Notes: generated from the letters alone by a model not told the origin. Shown: positions 42,703 to 52,229, numbered from the stretch's first letter. The stretch is 64,000 nucleotides of DNA from Sphingorhabdus sp. Alg239-R122 (GCF_900537065.1 NZ_UNRC01000002.1:160342-224341), one strand, 5' to 3'. Numbers and translations are program-made.

Positions 42703-43386
42703 ATGCGTATCAATGCAGATTTTTCAAAGCAAGCCGTTGTTCGTCCGGGTGATGTCGACTGGGTCCCTTCGCCGCTGCCCGGTGTGGAGCGGCAGATGTT
42801 CGACCGGATTGGCGGGGAAGTGGCACGGGCCACCACAATAGTCCGTTATGCTGCAGGCAGTTATTTTGACCCGCATACTCATGGCGGCGGCGAAGAGTTT
42901 CTGGTGCTGGATGGCGTGTTTTCAGACGAACATGGTGATTATCCGGCAGGCACCTATGTGCGCAACCCGATTGGTACGGCGCACAAACCGTTCAGCAGGG
43001 ATGGCTGCACCATATTGGTGAAGCTGCACCAGTTTGCACACAATGATACGCGCCAGTTTTTCGTCCATTGGGACGATATGAAATTTGAAAATGGCGGCGT
43101 ACCGGGTGTCGATTTTGCGTGGCTGCACCATCATGGGCCCGAACAGGTTAAAATGGTGCGCTGGGCCGCGGGCAGCAGCTTCCCCGAACATATCCACCCG
43201 GGCGGGTCGGAAGTCTATGTGCTTAAAGGCACGTTATCAGATGAGGACGGTGATTATCCGGCGGGAACCTGGATCCGCCACGGCGATGGTTCGCAGCATG
43301 CGCCTTATTCGAAAGATGGCGCTCTCACCTGGACAAAAACGGGACATTTAAGTGCAGATGTGTTGGGGAAGTGGGCAGGTAGGTAA
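42703..43386 (+). CDS. Double-cupin protein (ChrR-like cupin)
   Basis: 227 residues from ATG 42703, preceded by TAAGGA; a longer frame from 42391 lies wholly inside the GST gene and is rejected. Two cupin domains are visible. The first has the metal motif FDPHTHGGGEEFLVLDG and PAGTYVRNP. The second has FPEHIHPGGSEVYVLKG and PAGTWIRHG. This matches the anti-sigma ChrR-type cupin fold duplicated, without the N-terminal sigma-binding part. It is probably a metal-dependent enzyme or sensor of unknown substrate, co-transcribed with the GST gene. Confidence 0.82.
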   Translation: MRINADFSKQAVVRPGDVDWVPSPLPGVERQMFDRIGGEVARATTIVRYAAGSYFDPHTHGGGEEFLVLDGVFSDEHGDYPAGTYVRNPIGTAHKPFSRDGCTILVKLHQFAHNDTRQFFVHWDDMKFENGGVPGVDFAWLHHHGPEQVKMVRWAAGSSFPEHIHPGGSEVYVLKGTLSDEDGDYPAGTWIRHGDGSQHAPYSKDGALTWTKTGHLSADVLGKWAGR

Positions 43387-43390
43387 CTGC

Positions 43391-44332
43391 CTAAGAAGGT
43401 TTTACCGTCACTTCACGCAGCACCGCGGCATATCCCGGCGCGATAATCATATCCTTATGTCTATCCTTTTCACCCAGCATCCGGTGTGCGGTTTTCAGGT
43501 TGTAACAAGGTACGCCCATAAACAGGTGATGTTCGCTGTGATAATTTACCCAATAGGGCGCAACCATGGTCTGCGCCAATGGACCAGCGCGCGTCGTGCG
43601 GGCATGGCTGAATGGGTCTTCGCTGCCGGTTTCGGTACAGGCATGTTCGGCAATATTGCGGATACGCAGGAACAACTGGAATGTGGTGGCGAGCGATCCT
43701 AGCCAGAGCAGATAGGGAAGTGCCCCATAACCACTTGCAAAGGACAGCGTAAGCAGCACCAGCTGCGCAGCAAGGAATTTCAGAAAGGTTTTGCCGATAA
43801 AGACATTCTGTTCCTTTGCGCCCGGTGAAATACCCTTTAGCGCCATCAGCATCTGCGCGCCCCGCTGTTTCAGGAATGTGAGACCGGTCAGGTCGCGTAA
43901 CACCTTGCGTATCATGCTGGAGCGTGTCACCGGGAATGGCGCGGATAGACCCAGGTCGGGATCCTCCGGCTGCTGCGTATAGCGATGGTGGGTAAGGTGG
44001 TAGGTGCGATAGGCATGCAGGTCCGTGCCCACCGGCACGCCCGTCAGCCATTGGCCCAGAAAATTATTGATCCTGCGTTTCGGGTGCATATGGCCATGCG
44101 CTGCGTCGTGCATGAGTATGGCCAGCCCCAGTTGCCGGCCGCCAATGATGATAATTGCCGCAATCCAGGCCAGCCAGTGACTCATCCATACGGCAAATGC
44201 AATCGCGGCAAAAATAACCGCCCAAGCATGTATGACGAGCGCAGTGCCCTTCCAGCGTGAAACATTCGTCAGCGCGGCCCATTCACCGCGCGCGAACACG
44301 TCGGTCGGTCTGGCGGCTTTTACCGCTGGCAT
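43391..44332 (-). CDS. Membrane fatty acid desaturase
   Basis: 313 residues with about four hydrophobic segments. The three histidine boxes of the FA_desaturase family are clear: HDAAHGHMH, HLTHHRYTQ and NYHSEHHLFMGVPCYN. The di-iron enzyme would introduce a double bond or hydroxyl into a lipid or carotenoid-like substrate at the inner membrane. It is convergent with the cupin gene, four bases apart. The specificity cannot be told from sequence. Confidence 0.9.
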   Translation of the reverse strand: MPAVKAARPTDVFARGEWAALTNVSRWKGTALVIHAWAVIFAAIAFAVWMSHWLAWIAAIIIIGGRQLGLAILMHDAAHGHMHPKRRINNFLGQWLTGVPVGTDLHAYRTYHLTHHRYTQQPEDPDLGLSAPFPVTRSSMIRKVLRDLTGLTFLKQRGAQMLMALKGISPGAKEQNVFIGKTFLKFLAAQLVLLTLSFASGYGALPYLLWLGSLATTFQLFLRIRNIAEHACTETGSEDPFSHARTTRAGPLAQTMVAPYWVNYHSEHHLFMGVPCYNLKTAHRMLGEKDRHKDMIIAPGYAAVLREVTVKPS

Positions 44333-44551
44333 GGATGCATCTGCTTTGTCATGGTCTTGTTATAGGCGTATAAGGCCGTGAGGTAAAATGCGGATTTTTA
44401 CAGGGCACACAGCTGCCATCATCCGTGCCGTTAAAAATGTGCTGGAAGGGGAAGGCTTCGGGTTGCCTAAACCGATTTATCGCCTGCGCTTTAATGGGCG
44501 CAGTCAACCGAAGATGATATCCTCAATGATCACAGCCCGATTGAACAATAC

Positions 44552-44611
44552 CTATTTCAACTCCTCCGCCAATCGCTTCATAAATGCCGCGCTGCGTGCG
44601 AATTGATCTTT
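44552..44611 (-). pseudogene. Remnant 3' end of an M20 peptidase gene
   Basis: The minus strand encodes KDQFARSAAFMKRLAEELK then stop. This is almost the same as the C-terminus of the argE-like protein (VDQFARGAALMERLALALN) encoded at 46294-47457. About 28 bases match at most positions (CATAA..GCCGCG..GCGTGCGAATTGATC), and the match breaks abruptly after GAATTGATC. It lies directly after the stop of the metallopeptidase gene. It looks like a tail left by duplication or by insertion of that gene. The rest of the 280-base gap 44333-44612 shows no other gene. Confidence 0.65.
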
Positions 44612-44612
44612 T

Positions 44613-46178
44613 TCAGGTATCTGCTTCTTTTTCCTCTTTCTCATCATCTTCATCCTCTTCCGGCGGCATTGGCACTTCGCCTTTTGATGTCGCCACATCG
44701 AGATACTGGTTGGCTTTTTTGATCTGTTTGTCATCGCCATGCGCACTATATGCCAGTGGCAGGAGCGTATAGACCGCATCGGGATAGCGTTTTTCCTCTA
44801 GCTGCTGCCGGGCGACCTGCAATCTCAAAGCACTATCGAACGGGGCAAGTTCCAGCGCCCACTCCAGACCTGTCACGGCTGCTGCAGGCGGAGTAGTTCC
44901 AGTCTCTTTATATGTCTGGAAATACTGGATCAGGGGTACAGGGTAGTTATTTTCAACCTTGTTTGCTGCCAATGCAACTTCCCGCGCAGCGAGAAGATAT
45001 GTTTCCGGATTGGCATCACCTTCTTCATCCTTCGCTTTTTCAGCAAGTCGCAAATAAGAATTCGCCTTCTGGACATATGCATTCATTTGCGAACCATCCA
45101 ATGCAATAGCCTTGTCGGCGGCGGCAATGGCCAGCGCATCATTTCCGGCATCAAACTCTGCTTCGGAAAGTGCGTTCAGGACAGTGGCGTTACCGGGGTA
45201 TCGAGCAGCGACTTTGCGCGCGTCCTGTAAAACTTCTTCTGCCTGTTTTTTATCGACACCGCGCTTGGAAATCATCACAACTGGCATAATCGCAGCTTCG
45301 CCGTCATTAAGTTTGCGTATATCGATATCACCAATTTTCAATTTATCCGCAGGCACTTTTGCATAGCTCATGCGGCCACTGCGCAAGTATCTGTCAACTT
45401 CACGCTCCAGCTTCTTGAGATCACCAAAGGCAGCTTTTGCCGATTCCAGTTCACCCTTGCCGGTTATTAACTCCTCAAAATATTTTGCCAGTTGTCCCTG
45501 CCGATTCGGGGAAAATTGCAGATAATGGTAGAGCGCCCAGCTTTGTCCGTAAAACCTGTCATAAACTGAACTGTTCTTCTTGCTTTCCACATATGCCTTT
45601 GTGTCGAGCATGAGCTTGAACGGTACTTTTTTCGCATAGCGAATTTCGTTTTCGCGGTGCTTGGCAGGATAGCCAAGACCGACAGTGCCATCTCTTTCGA
45701 ATTTTGCGGTGGCGTAATATTCGGCAAAGCCTTCAGTAAACCAGAGGGGGTAGGCGCGCTGGGCCGCCAAAAACATGTAATGGTGCGTATATTCATGCAG
45801 CAGGACCGTTTCTGAAAAATCCTGCTCGATGCTGCGTATTTTCACTTTCGGAATATAGGCCACAGCACCGGTTGCGCGCGGAATATAAAAACCCGCTACT
45901 GCAGAATTTACGTTGCCTGACAGTTTGCGTACTTCATAGAGGTTTTCGACAACAAAGATTGTTACACGATTGGATGGGCTAGGAATTCCTCGTTTGCTGG
46001 CAAAATTCGCTTTTAGAGCGCTGTGATATTTTTCAAGGCGCTCGGTGAATTCGCGTAAATCATTTTCGGATTGATCAGCGTAGACGATAAAGTGGTCACT
46101 ACTTGCTTTTGACCATTCTGCGTGCGCAGCTTGCGGCAACGCTAACAGCATCACGATGGCTAACAGTAAACGAATCAT
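44613..46178 (-). CDS. Secreted zinc metallopeptidase-like protein with TPR-like repeats
   Basis: 521 residues. The signal peptide ends AAHAEW at about residue 20. A gluzincin-type active site is seen: H128-E129-Y-T-H132, with a downstream glutamate in LWFTEGFAEYY (E149). From about residue 300 the helical pairs look like TPR repeats. The C-terminus is very acidic (EEDEDDEKEEKEADT). The family resembles DUF1570/M1-like basic-tail peptidases. It is probably periplasmic. It lies between argE and a remnant of an M20 gene, which suggests it was inserted there. Confidence 0.85.
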   Translation of the reverse strand: MIRLLLAIVMLLALPQAAHAEWSKASSDHFIVYADQSENDLREFTERLEKYHSALKANFASKRGIPSPSNRVTIFVVENLYEVRKLSGNVNSAVAGFYIPRATGAVAYIPKVKIRSIEQDFSETVLLHEYTHHYMFLAAQRAYPLWFTEGFAEYYATAKFERDGTVGLGYPAKHRENEIRYAKKVPFKLMLDTKAYVESKKNSSVYDRFYGQSWALYHYLQFSPNRQGQLAKYFEELITGKGELESAKAAFGDLKKLEREVDRYLRSGRMSYAKVPADKLKIGDIDIRKLNDGEAAIMPVVMISKRGVDKKQAEEVLQDARKVAARYPGNATVLNALSEAEFDAGNDALAIAAADKAIALDGSQMNAYVQKANSYLRLAEKAKDEEGDANPETYLLAAREVALAANKVENNYPVPLIQYFQTYKETGTTPPAAAVTGLEWALELAPFDSALRLQVARQQLEEKRYPDAVYTLLPLAYSAHGDDKQIKKANQYLDVATSKGEVPMPPEEDEDDEKEEKEADT

Positions 46179-46293
46179 TATAACTCCCCATAAACTTCCA
46201 GATCACACATCATCAGGATTTGTTCCGAAAAGTAAATCTTTGGCTTAAGTTTTTACGTTCTTGCGCTACAGATCCCATATGAGTTTATGGCCA

Positions 46294-47457
46294 TTATTCT
46301 TTTTGGTTTAGCGCAAGCGCCAGCCTCTCCATAAGCGCCGCGCCGCGTGCGAATTGATCGACAAGAATATACTCATCCGCCTGATGCGCCTGTTCGATCG
46401 AACCGGGGCCACATATCACGGTGGGGAAACCTGCCTGCTGGAACTGTCCGGCTTCGGCAGCATAGGCCACTGCGCCTGCGGGATTATTATCGCCTGTCAG
46501 TTTGCGGACAAAGGCTTCTGCTTCACCGCTGTTTTGCGGGGTGAGCGGCGGAGCGTTTGCAAGCCGTGTGAGCTGCACACCGCAACTTGGAAAAGCCTCC
46601 CGAAGTTGGCCGTCAAGCGCCGTGATCTTTTCCTTGAATGGTTTCAACACTGCTTCGCCATCCACATTTGGCGGGCAGCGAAGATCGAACATGAACTCTG
46701 CATGTCTGGCAAGAATATTGGCGGCTGTTCCACCCTGCATCGTGCCAATGGTCAGTGTGGCATGCGGCGGGACGAATGGCGATTCAGGGTCGCTATTTTC
46801 CCATAACCGACGTGCCAATACATTCAGGTCGTGCATCAGGTCCGCGGCAATCATATTGGCGGAAATACCCATATGGGTGAGGCTACTATGCGCTTCATGA
46901 CCGATGATTTCGACCTTATGCACCATAATGCCCTTATGCCCGGTAATGACGTGCATATTTGTCGGTTCACCGATGATGGCGAGGGCGGGTTCGGGCAGAT
47001 TCGCCGCCATATCGGCAATCATGTCCGGCGCGCCAAGGCAGCCGACTTCTTCATCATAGCTGATGGCGATATGAACGGGCTTTGCGCCATTCTTAAATAA
47101 CGGAACCGCCGCGAGCGCGAGGGCGATAAATCCCTTCATATCGCATGTGCCGCGCCCGAAATATCTGTCACCACGCGTGGTTAGCGTAAAGGGGTAGCTT
47201 GACCAGTCCTGGCCATCCACTGGCACGACGTCACTATGTCCGGACAGAATGATGCCGCCTGGCACATTCGGTCCGGCAGTGGCATAGAGATTGGCTTTGC
47301 TGCCATCCGCATTTGCAACGCGTACCGCATCAACGCCGTGGTCGCGCAAATAGCTCTCAACCCATTTTATCAGGTCAAGATTGCTTTTGCGCGATGTTGT
47401 ATCGAAACCAACCAGAGTTTCGAATATCGATAGTGCGGTCTGGTGCAGTTTATCCAC
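46294..47457 (-). CDS. argE: Acetylornithine deacetylase-like M20 peptidase
   Basis: 387 residues. Removes the acetyl group from N-acetylornithine in arginine synthesis if orthologous to ArgE. M20 metal ligands and active site are visible: SGHSDVVPVDGQDW, RGTCDMKGF, SYDEEVGCLG and the GHEAHSS dimerisation segment. The conserved GEPTNM is also present. GTG 47457 is the start and overlaps the stop of the upstream DUF885 gene by eight bases, so coupling is likely. The neighbours are peptidases, so a general peptide or acyl-amino-acid hydrolase is also possible. Confidence 0.85.
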   Translation of the reverse strand: MDKLHQTALSIFETLVGFDTTSRKSNLDLIKWVESYLRDHGVDAVRVANADGSKANLYATAGPNVPGGIILSGHSDVVPVDGQDWSSYPFTLTTRGDRYFGRGTCDMKGFIALALAAVPLFKNGAKPVHIAISYDEEVGCLGAPDMIADMAANLPEPALAIIGEPTNMHVITGHKGIMVHKVEIIGHEAHSSLTHMGISANMIAADLMHDLNVLARRLWENSDPESPFVPPHATLTIGTMQGGTAANILARHAEFMFDLRCPPNVDGEAVLKPFKEKITALDGQLREAFPSCGVQLTRLANAPPLTPQNSGEAEAFVRKLTGDNNPAGAVAYAAEAGQFQQAGFPTVICGPGSIEQAHQADEYILVDQFARGAALMERLALALNQKE

Positions 47458-49318
47458 CTGGCTGCTGCATCATCCTGAGTTTGCCGTCGATCCAGCGGTC
47501 AATTTTAGATTCAAGCACAGTCATCGGTAATGCGCCGGTGTTCAGCACTTCATCATGGAATTCACGCGGATCGAACCGGGGGCCTAGCCGTGTTTTCGCC
47601 CTGTCTTTGAGCCGCTGAATGGTAAGCGCGCCGATTTTATATGCCAGTGCCTGTGAAGGGATGGCGATATAACGCTCAACTTCGGCGGTGGCGTCGGTTT
47701 CGCCCATTGAGCTGTTGTCGAGCATATACTTAATCGCTTTTTCGCGGCTCCATGCTTTAGAGTGTAGACCAGTATCGACCACCAGCCGCATCGCACGCAG
47801 CATTTCGTCATCGAGATGGCCAAAACGCTGGTATGGATCCTTGAATAGCCCCATGGGGAAACCCAGTTTCTCGGAATAAAGTGCCCAGCCTTCTACATAA
47901 GCGGTGTTGCCGCCATAGCGCATGAAATTGGGTAATGCGTCATTTTCCTGTGCCAGCGAAATCTGGAAATGGTGCCCCGGCGCACCTTCGTGCAGATAGA
48001 GCGTGGTCATACCCGATGTATTGCGCGAAGGCAGGTCATAAGCATTAAAATAAAATATACCCGGCCGTGAGCCGTCCGCCGTGCCGCTGCTATATGAACC
48101 GCCGGCCTGGAATTTTTCAATCGACTTGTCATAAGGTCGGATTTCAAGCGGCGATTTCGGCAGCACCTTGAACTGCGTATCAATCACCTTATCGACCTGC
48201 TTGCCGATGTCATAATAACCCTGTGTCAACGCCTCACGTGATTCCGGATGGAATTGCGGGTCAGTGCGGATGAAGGTGAAAAATTCAGCCAATGTGCCAT
48301 CAAAGCCAACCTCTTTCTTGATACCTTCCATCTCACCCTTGATGCGCGCGACTTCGCTCAGGCCCAGCTCATGCACTTCAGCAGGATCCAGCGGCAATGT
48401 CGTCGTCCCCTCAATCAGGAAACGGTACATGGTATCGCCGCCCTTCATCGAAGACAGACCAACTTCCTCACGTGCCACTGGCAGATATTCGTTTTTGAGG
48501 AAATCATGCAGCCGCTGATAGGCAGGATAGATGTCATTTTCGATTACGGTTTTATACCGCGCGGCGAGCTCCGCCTGCTTTGCTTCGTCTATACCTTCAG
48601 GAAACTTTTTGATTGGACCGTAAAACGCGGATTCTTCGGTCGGCAGCGCCAGCTGGGTGGCAAGTTGCTCGATCACGTTATTAATGGTGAGCTTTGTTTC
48701 AACGACACCACTGGTCATGCCTTCACGGAAACGGCCGATAGAACGGTCGAGCAGAGTCACAAAACCGGAATGGCGTTTCAGATTGTTCTCGTAGTCCTCA
48801 AGCGTATTGAAAGGCGCGCCGCTGCTGCCATTTGCAAATGTCGGATAAAATGTATGAAAGCCCGAAAAGTGATTGATGGGGCGCGGATTGGTGAGTGCCA
48901 GTATCTCTGGCGTCAGTCCCTTGAGTGTGTTTTCGGTATTGCGTTTGAACACGTCATAGGCAATCGCATCGACAGAGCCCAGTTTGCTACGGTCAATCTG
49001 CATGAGTGCATCAAGATCAGATTTGGCTGCCGCGCGTTCTCCATCCATGTAAGCGTCGGTGATATAGTCGCCAAACTGACCTGCATAGCGCATGTCGCCG
49101 CGAAACAATGCGGTGAGTGGGTTACGCTTCAGGCTTGCTTCATCGCTTGCAGCGAACAATTCACGCAGCCTTTCACCCTCGCTCTGGATCTTGACGGTCA
49201 CGTCATCGCTTGCGCTTTTCTGCTGCGTTGGTGAACTGGCTGTTTTCGCATCGCTGGACGCACAGCCTGTAAGCGACAGGGTTGCCGCCGAAGCGAGCAG
49301 AAGAATACGGGTGGTCAT
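47450..49318 (-). CDS. DUF885 family lipoprotein, putative metallopeptidase
   Basis: 622 residues. The lipobox LTGC acylates C19, so it is a lipoprotein. The DUF885 signature HEGAPGHHFQ (near residue 440) carries the metal-binding glutamate and histidines of this gluzincin-like family. TAYVEGWALYSEKLG and the DTGLHSKAWS region follow in the expected order. The length is normal. It would degrade peptides in the periplasm or at the outer membrane. It is coupled to the argE-like gene. Confidence 0.9.
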   Translation of the reverse strand: MTTRILLLASAATLSLTGCASSDAKTASSPTQQKSASDDVTVKIQSEGERLRELFAASDEASLKRNPLTALFRGDMRYAGQFGDYITDAYMDGERAAAKSDLDALMQIDRSKLGSVDAIAYDVFKRNTENTLKGLTPEILALTNPRPINHFSGFHTFYPTFANGSSGAPFNTLEDYENNLKRHSGFVTLLDRSIGRFREGMTSGVVETKLTINNVIEQLATQLALPTEESAFYGPIKKFPEGIDEAKQAELAARYKTVIENDIYPAYQRLHDFLKNEYLPVAREEVGLSSMKGGDTMYRFLIEGTTTLPLDPAEVHELGLSEVARIKGEMEGIKKEVGFDGTLAEFFTFIRTDPQFHPESREALTQGYYDIGKQVDKVIDTQFKVLPKSPLEIRPYDKSIEKFQAGGSYSSGTADGSRPGIFYFNAYDLPSRNTSGMTTLYLHEGAPGHHFQISLAQENDALPNFMRYGGNTAYVEGWALYSEKLGFPMGLFKDPYQRFGHLDDEMLRAMRLVVDTGLHSKAWSREKAIKYMLDNSSMGETDATAEVERYIAIPSQALAYKIGALTIQRLKDRAKTRLGPRFDPREFHDEVLNTGALPMTVLESKIDRWIDGKLRMMQQPGG

Positions 49319-49452
49319 GGGTTTGGATCCTCAATACTATTGGCTGGCAAAGTCATTAGCATGACGCTGTAACTATGCGCAATTCGCAAAGCTGCAAAAA
49401 CACGACAGATTTCGACGGAAATGCACGGTATCGTGCTATACGAAGACAAGCG

Positions 49453-50124
49453 CTATTTCCAGATTCCTTCACGGAACCATTTTGTGATGATGTATTTTGT
49501 GCCCTTTATTACAGGGTTGCCGCTGTGCAGGGTATCGGCATTCACCGTGCCATCGGCGTTCAGATTGTTCCAGGTCAGCAGCATCCCGGTATAGGGCGGC
49601 ACCTTGAAACCTGCGTTGGTAAAGCCTGTCTCACCGCCCTCTATGGGTTCGTTCAGATACACCATGGCGGTCCAGGTGCGCTGCCCACCGCGATGCTTTT
49701 CCTGCTGCCAATATTCCTGACTGACATGGAAATAGTCCTGATGTGGTTTGAACTGCTGTCCCACATCATATCTTTGTCCCTGTATTGTTTCCCCGCGCGC
49801 GGGCTTGATGCCGAGCAGTTGGCAGATGCGTTTGTCGATTGTCTTGATGAACGGGTCGAACGGATCAACATTGCCGCTATAGCTTGTACGAAATTCCTTA
49901 TCAGGGTCCTGCTTGTACAAAGTGGAAGGCTGGGCAGTGCTGTCGATCATGCGCATCATCCGCATACATTCCTGCGCATTCATGAATTCACGAACGACAA
50001 AGGCATCGAACAGGTCGCAATCGAGTTTTTCGGTGTGCTGGTTTTTTTCAAGCCGCTTGGTGACTTCGCGGCTGAACTTGCTGCGTGCCTGCGCGGCGGT
50101 ATCGGGAACGGTTACATAGGCCAT
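49453..50124 (-). CDS. 2-oxoglutarate/Fe(II) dioxygenase, prolyl-4-hydroxylase type
   Basis: 223 residues. The double-stranded beta-helix active site is complete: H128 and D130 in FKPHQDYF, H200 in DTLHSGNPV and the 2-oxoglutarate-binding K210 in KGTKYIITKW. TAMVYLNEP-EGGETGF lies between. It is cytoplasmic, without signal. Bacterial homologues hydroxylate proline residues in proteins such as EF-Tu or free peptides; the target here is unknown. It sits among peptidase genes on the same strand. Confidence 0.9.
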   Translation of the reverse strand: MAYVTVPDTAAQARSKFSREVTKRLEKNQHTEKLDCDLFDAFVVREFMNAQECMRMMRMIDSTAQPSTLYKQDPDKEFRTSYSGNVDPFDPFIKTIDKRICQLLGIKPARGETIQGQRYDVGQQFKPHQDYFHVSQEYWQQEKHRGGQRTWTAMVYLNEPIEGGETGFTNAGFKVPPYTGMLLTWNNLNADGTVNADTLHSGNPVIKGTKYIITKWFREGIWK

Positions 50125-50162
50125 GACGGTTACTTCAAATATATGATTCGATCACACTCAAT

Positions 50163-51440
50163 CTAGTCAATAACCTTTCCGCGCACCATAACCCAGTCCA
50201 CTTTTTCCAGTGCGGTGATATCTTTCAGCGGATCACTATCCACTGCAATGATATCGGCGCTATAGCCTGTTGCAATGCGGCCTATCTCATTTTCCAGGTC
50301 CATGAGCTTTGCTGCCTCGGTCGTGGCGCTGGCCAGTACTTCGCGCGGTGACATACCAATATGTTTTATCATCAGCGCAAATTCCTCGGCATTACGGCCA
50401 TGCGGATAAACGCCGCTGTCCGTACCAAATATGATAGGGATGCCAGCTTTTCGCATGGCGGTTGGCGCCTTGCCAAGCTGTGACAGGGTGGCACGGATTT
50501 TTGCTTCTACGGGCGGGGTATAAACACCTTTGCCCAACCCCTCCTGCACGCCGACAAATGCCATCAATGTTGGCACACAGGCAGTACCATTTTCTTTCAT
50601 TGCACGGATCGTGGCATCGTCGGCAAAAGTGCAATGTTCGATGGTGTCGACACCCGCTTTTGATGCGGCCTCAATACCGCGCGGGCCGTGTGCATGTGCT
50701 GCGACCCGCATGCCGAGCGCGTGGGCAGAACTCACAATCGCTTCCATTTCCGCATCGGTGAAATGCTGGTCGAGCCCGCGCGCCTGCTGACTGAGCACGC
50801 CGCCGGTGGCGGTAATCTTGATGAGGTCTGCGCCATTTTTTGAGGCTTCCCGTACCGCGGCAGCACATTCTTTCACGCCCGTACAGGCAGAACCATCGGC
50901 CAGCGCCGCATTCACTTCCGGACGAAAGCCTGATACGTCACCGTGCCCACCGATAATAGCCAGCGATGAGCCAGCAGACTGGATGCGCGGGCCTGGAAGG
51001 ATGCCTTCTGCCGTACCGCGCCGCAGTACAAATCCCACCTGAGGCGCGCTGCCTACATCACGCACAGTCGTAAAGCCGGCCAGCGCTGTCAGTCGCGCAT
51101 TTTTTGCACCCACAACCACGCCCCACTCATCTGGTTCAGTGGCTTGTCTCCAGAAGTCACCACCGGGATCGCCTGACAGATGGACATGCATGTCAATCAG
51201 CCCTGGCAGAACAGTTTTATCGGAAAGGTCGATAACCTTGCCATCATTTGGGCGTGTAATGCCGCTTTCGATAGAGACAATCCTGCCATCACGCACGGTG
51301 ATGGTGGCCGGACCAGTTGCACCGGTATTTGCATCCGCAATCAGGTTACCGGCCAGAATAACCTTATCCTGCGCAGCGGCGGGAAAAACCATCAGCGTTA
51401 ATGCCAAAAATGCGGCCCATATCTGTGTTAATGTCCGCAT
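50163..51440 (-). CDS. Secreted amidohydrolase family protein (Xaa-Pro dipeptidase-like)
   Basis: 425 residues from ATG 51440, which has AGGAGAG six bases upstream; a frame six codons longer has no such site. The signal peptide ends PAAAQDK. Metal ligands of the amidohydrolase fold are visible: DMHVHLSG, the bridging lysine in DLIKITATGG, AAHAHGPRGIEAA, IEHCTF and GTDSGVYPHG. The closest pattern is the secreted prolidase-like or imidazolonepropionase-like group. It probably hydrolyses dipeptides in the periplasm, in keeping with the prolyl hydroxylase and peptidase genes nearby. Confidence 0.9.
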   Translation of the reverse strand: MRTLTQIWAAFLALTLMVFPAAAQDKVILAGNLIADANTGATGPATITVRDGRIVSIESGITRPNDGKVIDLSDKTVLPGLIDMHVHLSGDPGGDFWRQATEPDEWGVVVGAKNARLTALAGFTTVRDVGSAPQVGFVLRRGTAEGILPGPRIQSAGSSLAIIGGHGDVSGFRPEVNAALADGSACTGVKECAAAVREASKNGADLIKITATGGVLSQQARGLDQHFTDAEMEAIVSSAHALGMRVAAHAHGPRGIEAASKAGVDTIEHCTFADDATIRAMKENGTACVPTLMAFVGVQEGLGKGVYTPPVEAKIRATLSQLGKAPTAMRKAGIPIIFGTDSGVYPHGRNAEEFALMIKHIGMSPREVLASATTEAAKLMDLENEIGRIATGYSADIIAVDSDPLKDITALEKVDWVMVRGKVID

Positions 51441-51580
51441 TCCAACTCTCCTGATCATGTGTGAAAAGCGGATTTATGCACACCAGCACCATGTTTGCAA
51501 TGCAATAGCGCGTGACATGGCCTTGCCAGCCCCGTCGTTTCAGGTTTATCCTGCATATCGCATCAATCAGGGAGCAGGCC

Positions 51581-52129
51581 ATGACACATGATTTAAACAG
51601 ATATTCGCGCGGCGCTATCGCCTTTCACTGGATTATTGCAGCACTGGTGCTGGCGAATTACGTCCTGGTGAATATTGCTCATGATCTGGAGCGGTCTGCC
51701 AAAGCTGTATATATGGACCCGCACAAGGCAATCGGCATTACCATATTGGTGCTTACTGTATTGCGCATTATCTGGCGATTGACGCACAAGCGCCCTGATG
51801 TGGCCCATGGTGTGAAACCGTGGGAGGCGATGCTTGCGAAAACCGCGCACTCTCTCTTCTATATATTGCTGATCGCCATTCCGCTGACCGGCTGGATGAT
51901 GGTGTCGGCCTATGGCAGCAGCGGCGTGGACTGGTTTGGTATTTTTGAAATTCCCGCACTGCCTGTTGAAGAAAGCCGGGACGTGGGCGGGCAATTGCAC
52001 GATATTCACGAAATTATAGGTAAAGCGATGTTTGTGTTGATCATCCTGCACGTACTTGGCGCGCTCAAGCATCAATTTTTTGACAAATTACCTGTTCTTG
52101 CCAAAATGGGTTTGGGCCGTAACGTATAA
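51581..52129 (+). CDS. Cytochrome b561 family membrane protein
   Basis: 182 residues from ATG 51581, with AGGGAG upstream. Four hydrophobic helices contain histidines that would bind two b hemes: AFHWIIAALV, DPHKAIGITI, the TAHSLFYILL helix and the DIHEIIGKAMFVLIILHVLGALKHQF segment. It would shuttle electrons from quinol in the inner membrane. No partner gene adjoins it. A rho-independent terminator follows. Confidence 0.9.
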   Translation: MTHDLNRYSRGAIAFHWIIAALVLANYVLVNIAHDLERSAKAVYMDPHKAIGITILVLTVLRIIWRLTHKRPDVAHGVKPWEAMLAKTAHSLFYILLIAIPLTGWMMVSAYGSSGVDWFGIFEIPALPVEESRDVGGQLHDIHEIIGKAMFVLIILHVLGALKHQFFDKLPVLAKMGLGRNV

Positions 52130-52146
52130 AATGTGCGAAGCATAAA

Positions 52147-52177
52147 AAGAGGGGGCCGGAATGTTCCAGCCCCCTTA
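52147..52177. terminator. Rho-independent terminator between convergent genes
   Basis: The stem AGGGGGC-c-GGAA and TTCC-a-GCCCCCT closes on a TG loop. On the minus strand it is followed by TCTTTTT, so it chiefly ends the RcnB-like gene. The plus strand lacks a T run. Confidence 0.75.
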
Positions 52178-52229
52178 AGGTGATCCCGAGGAGGGATTTC
52201 GTAAAGCTTTAGCCTGTCCTGGCCGGAGC

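Noticed and set aside
44388-44606. 72-codon plus-strand frame in the gap before the metallopeptidase
   Set aside because: No ribosome site or recognisable domain; part of it is antisense to the M20 remnant.
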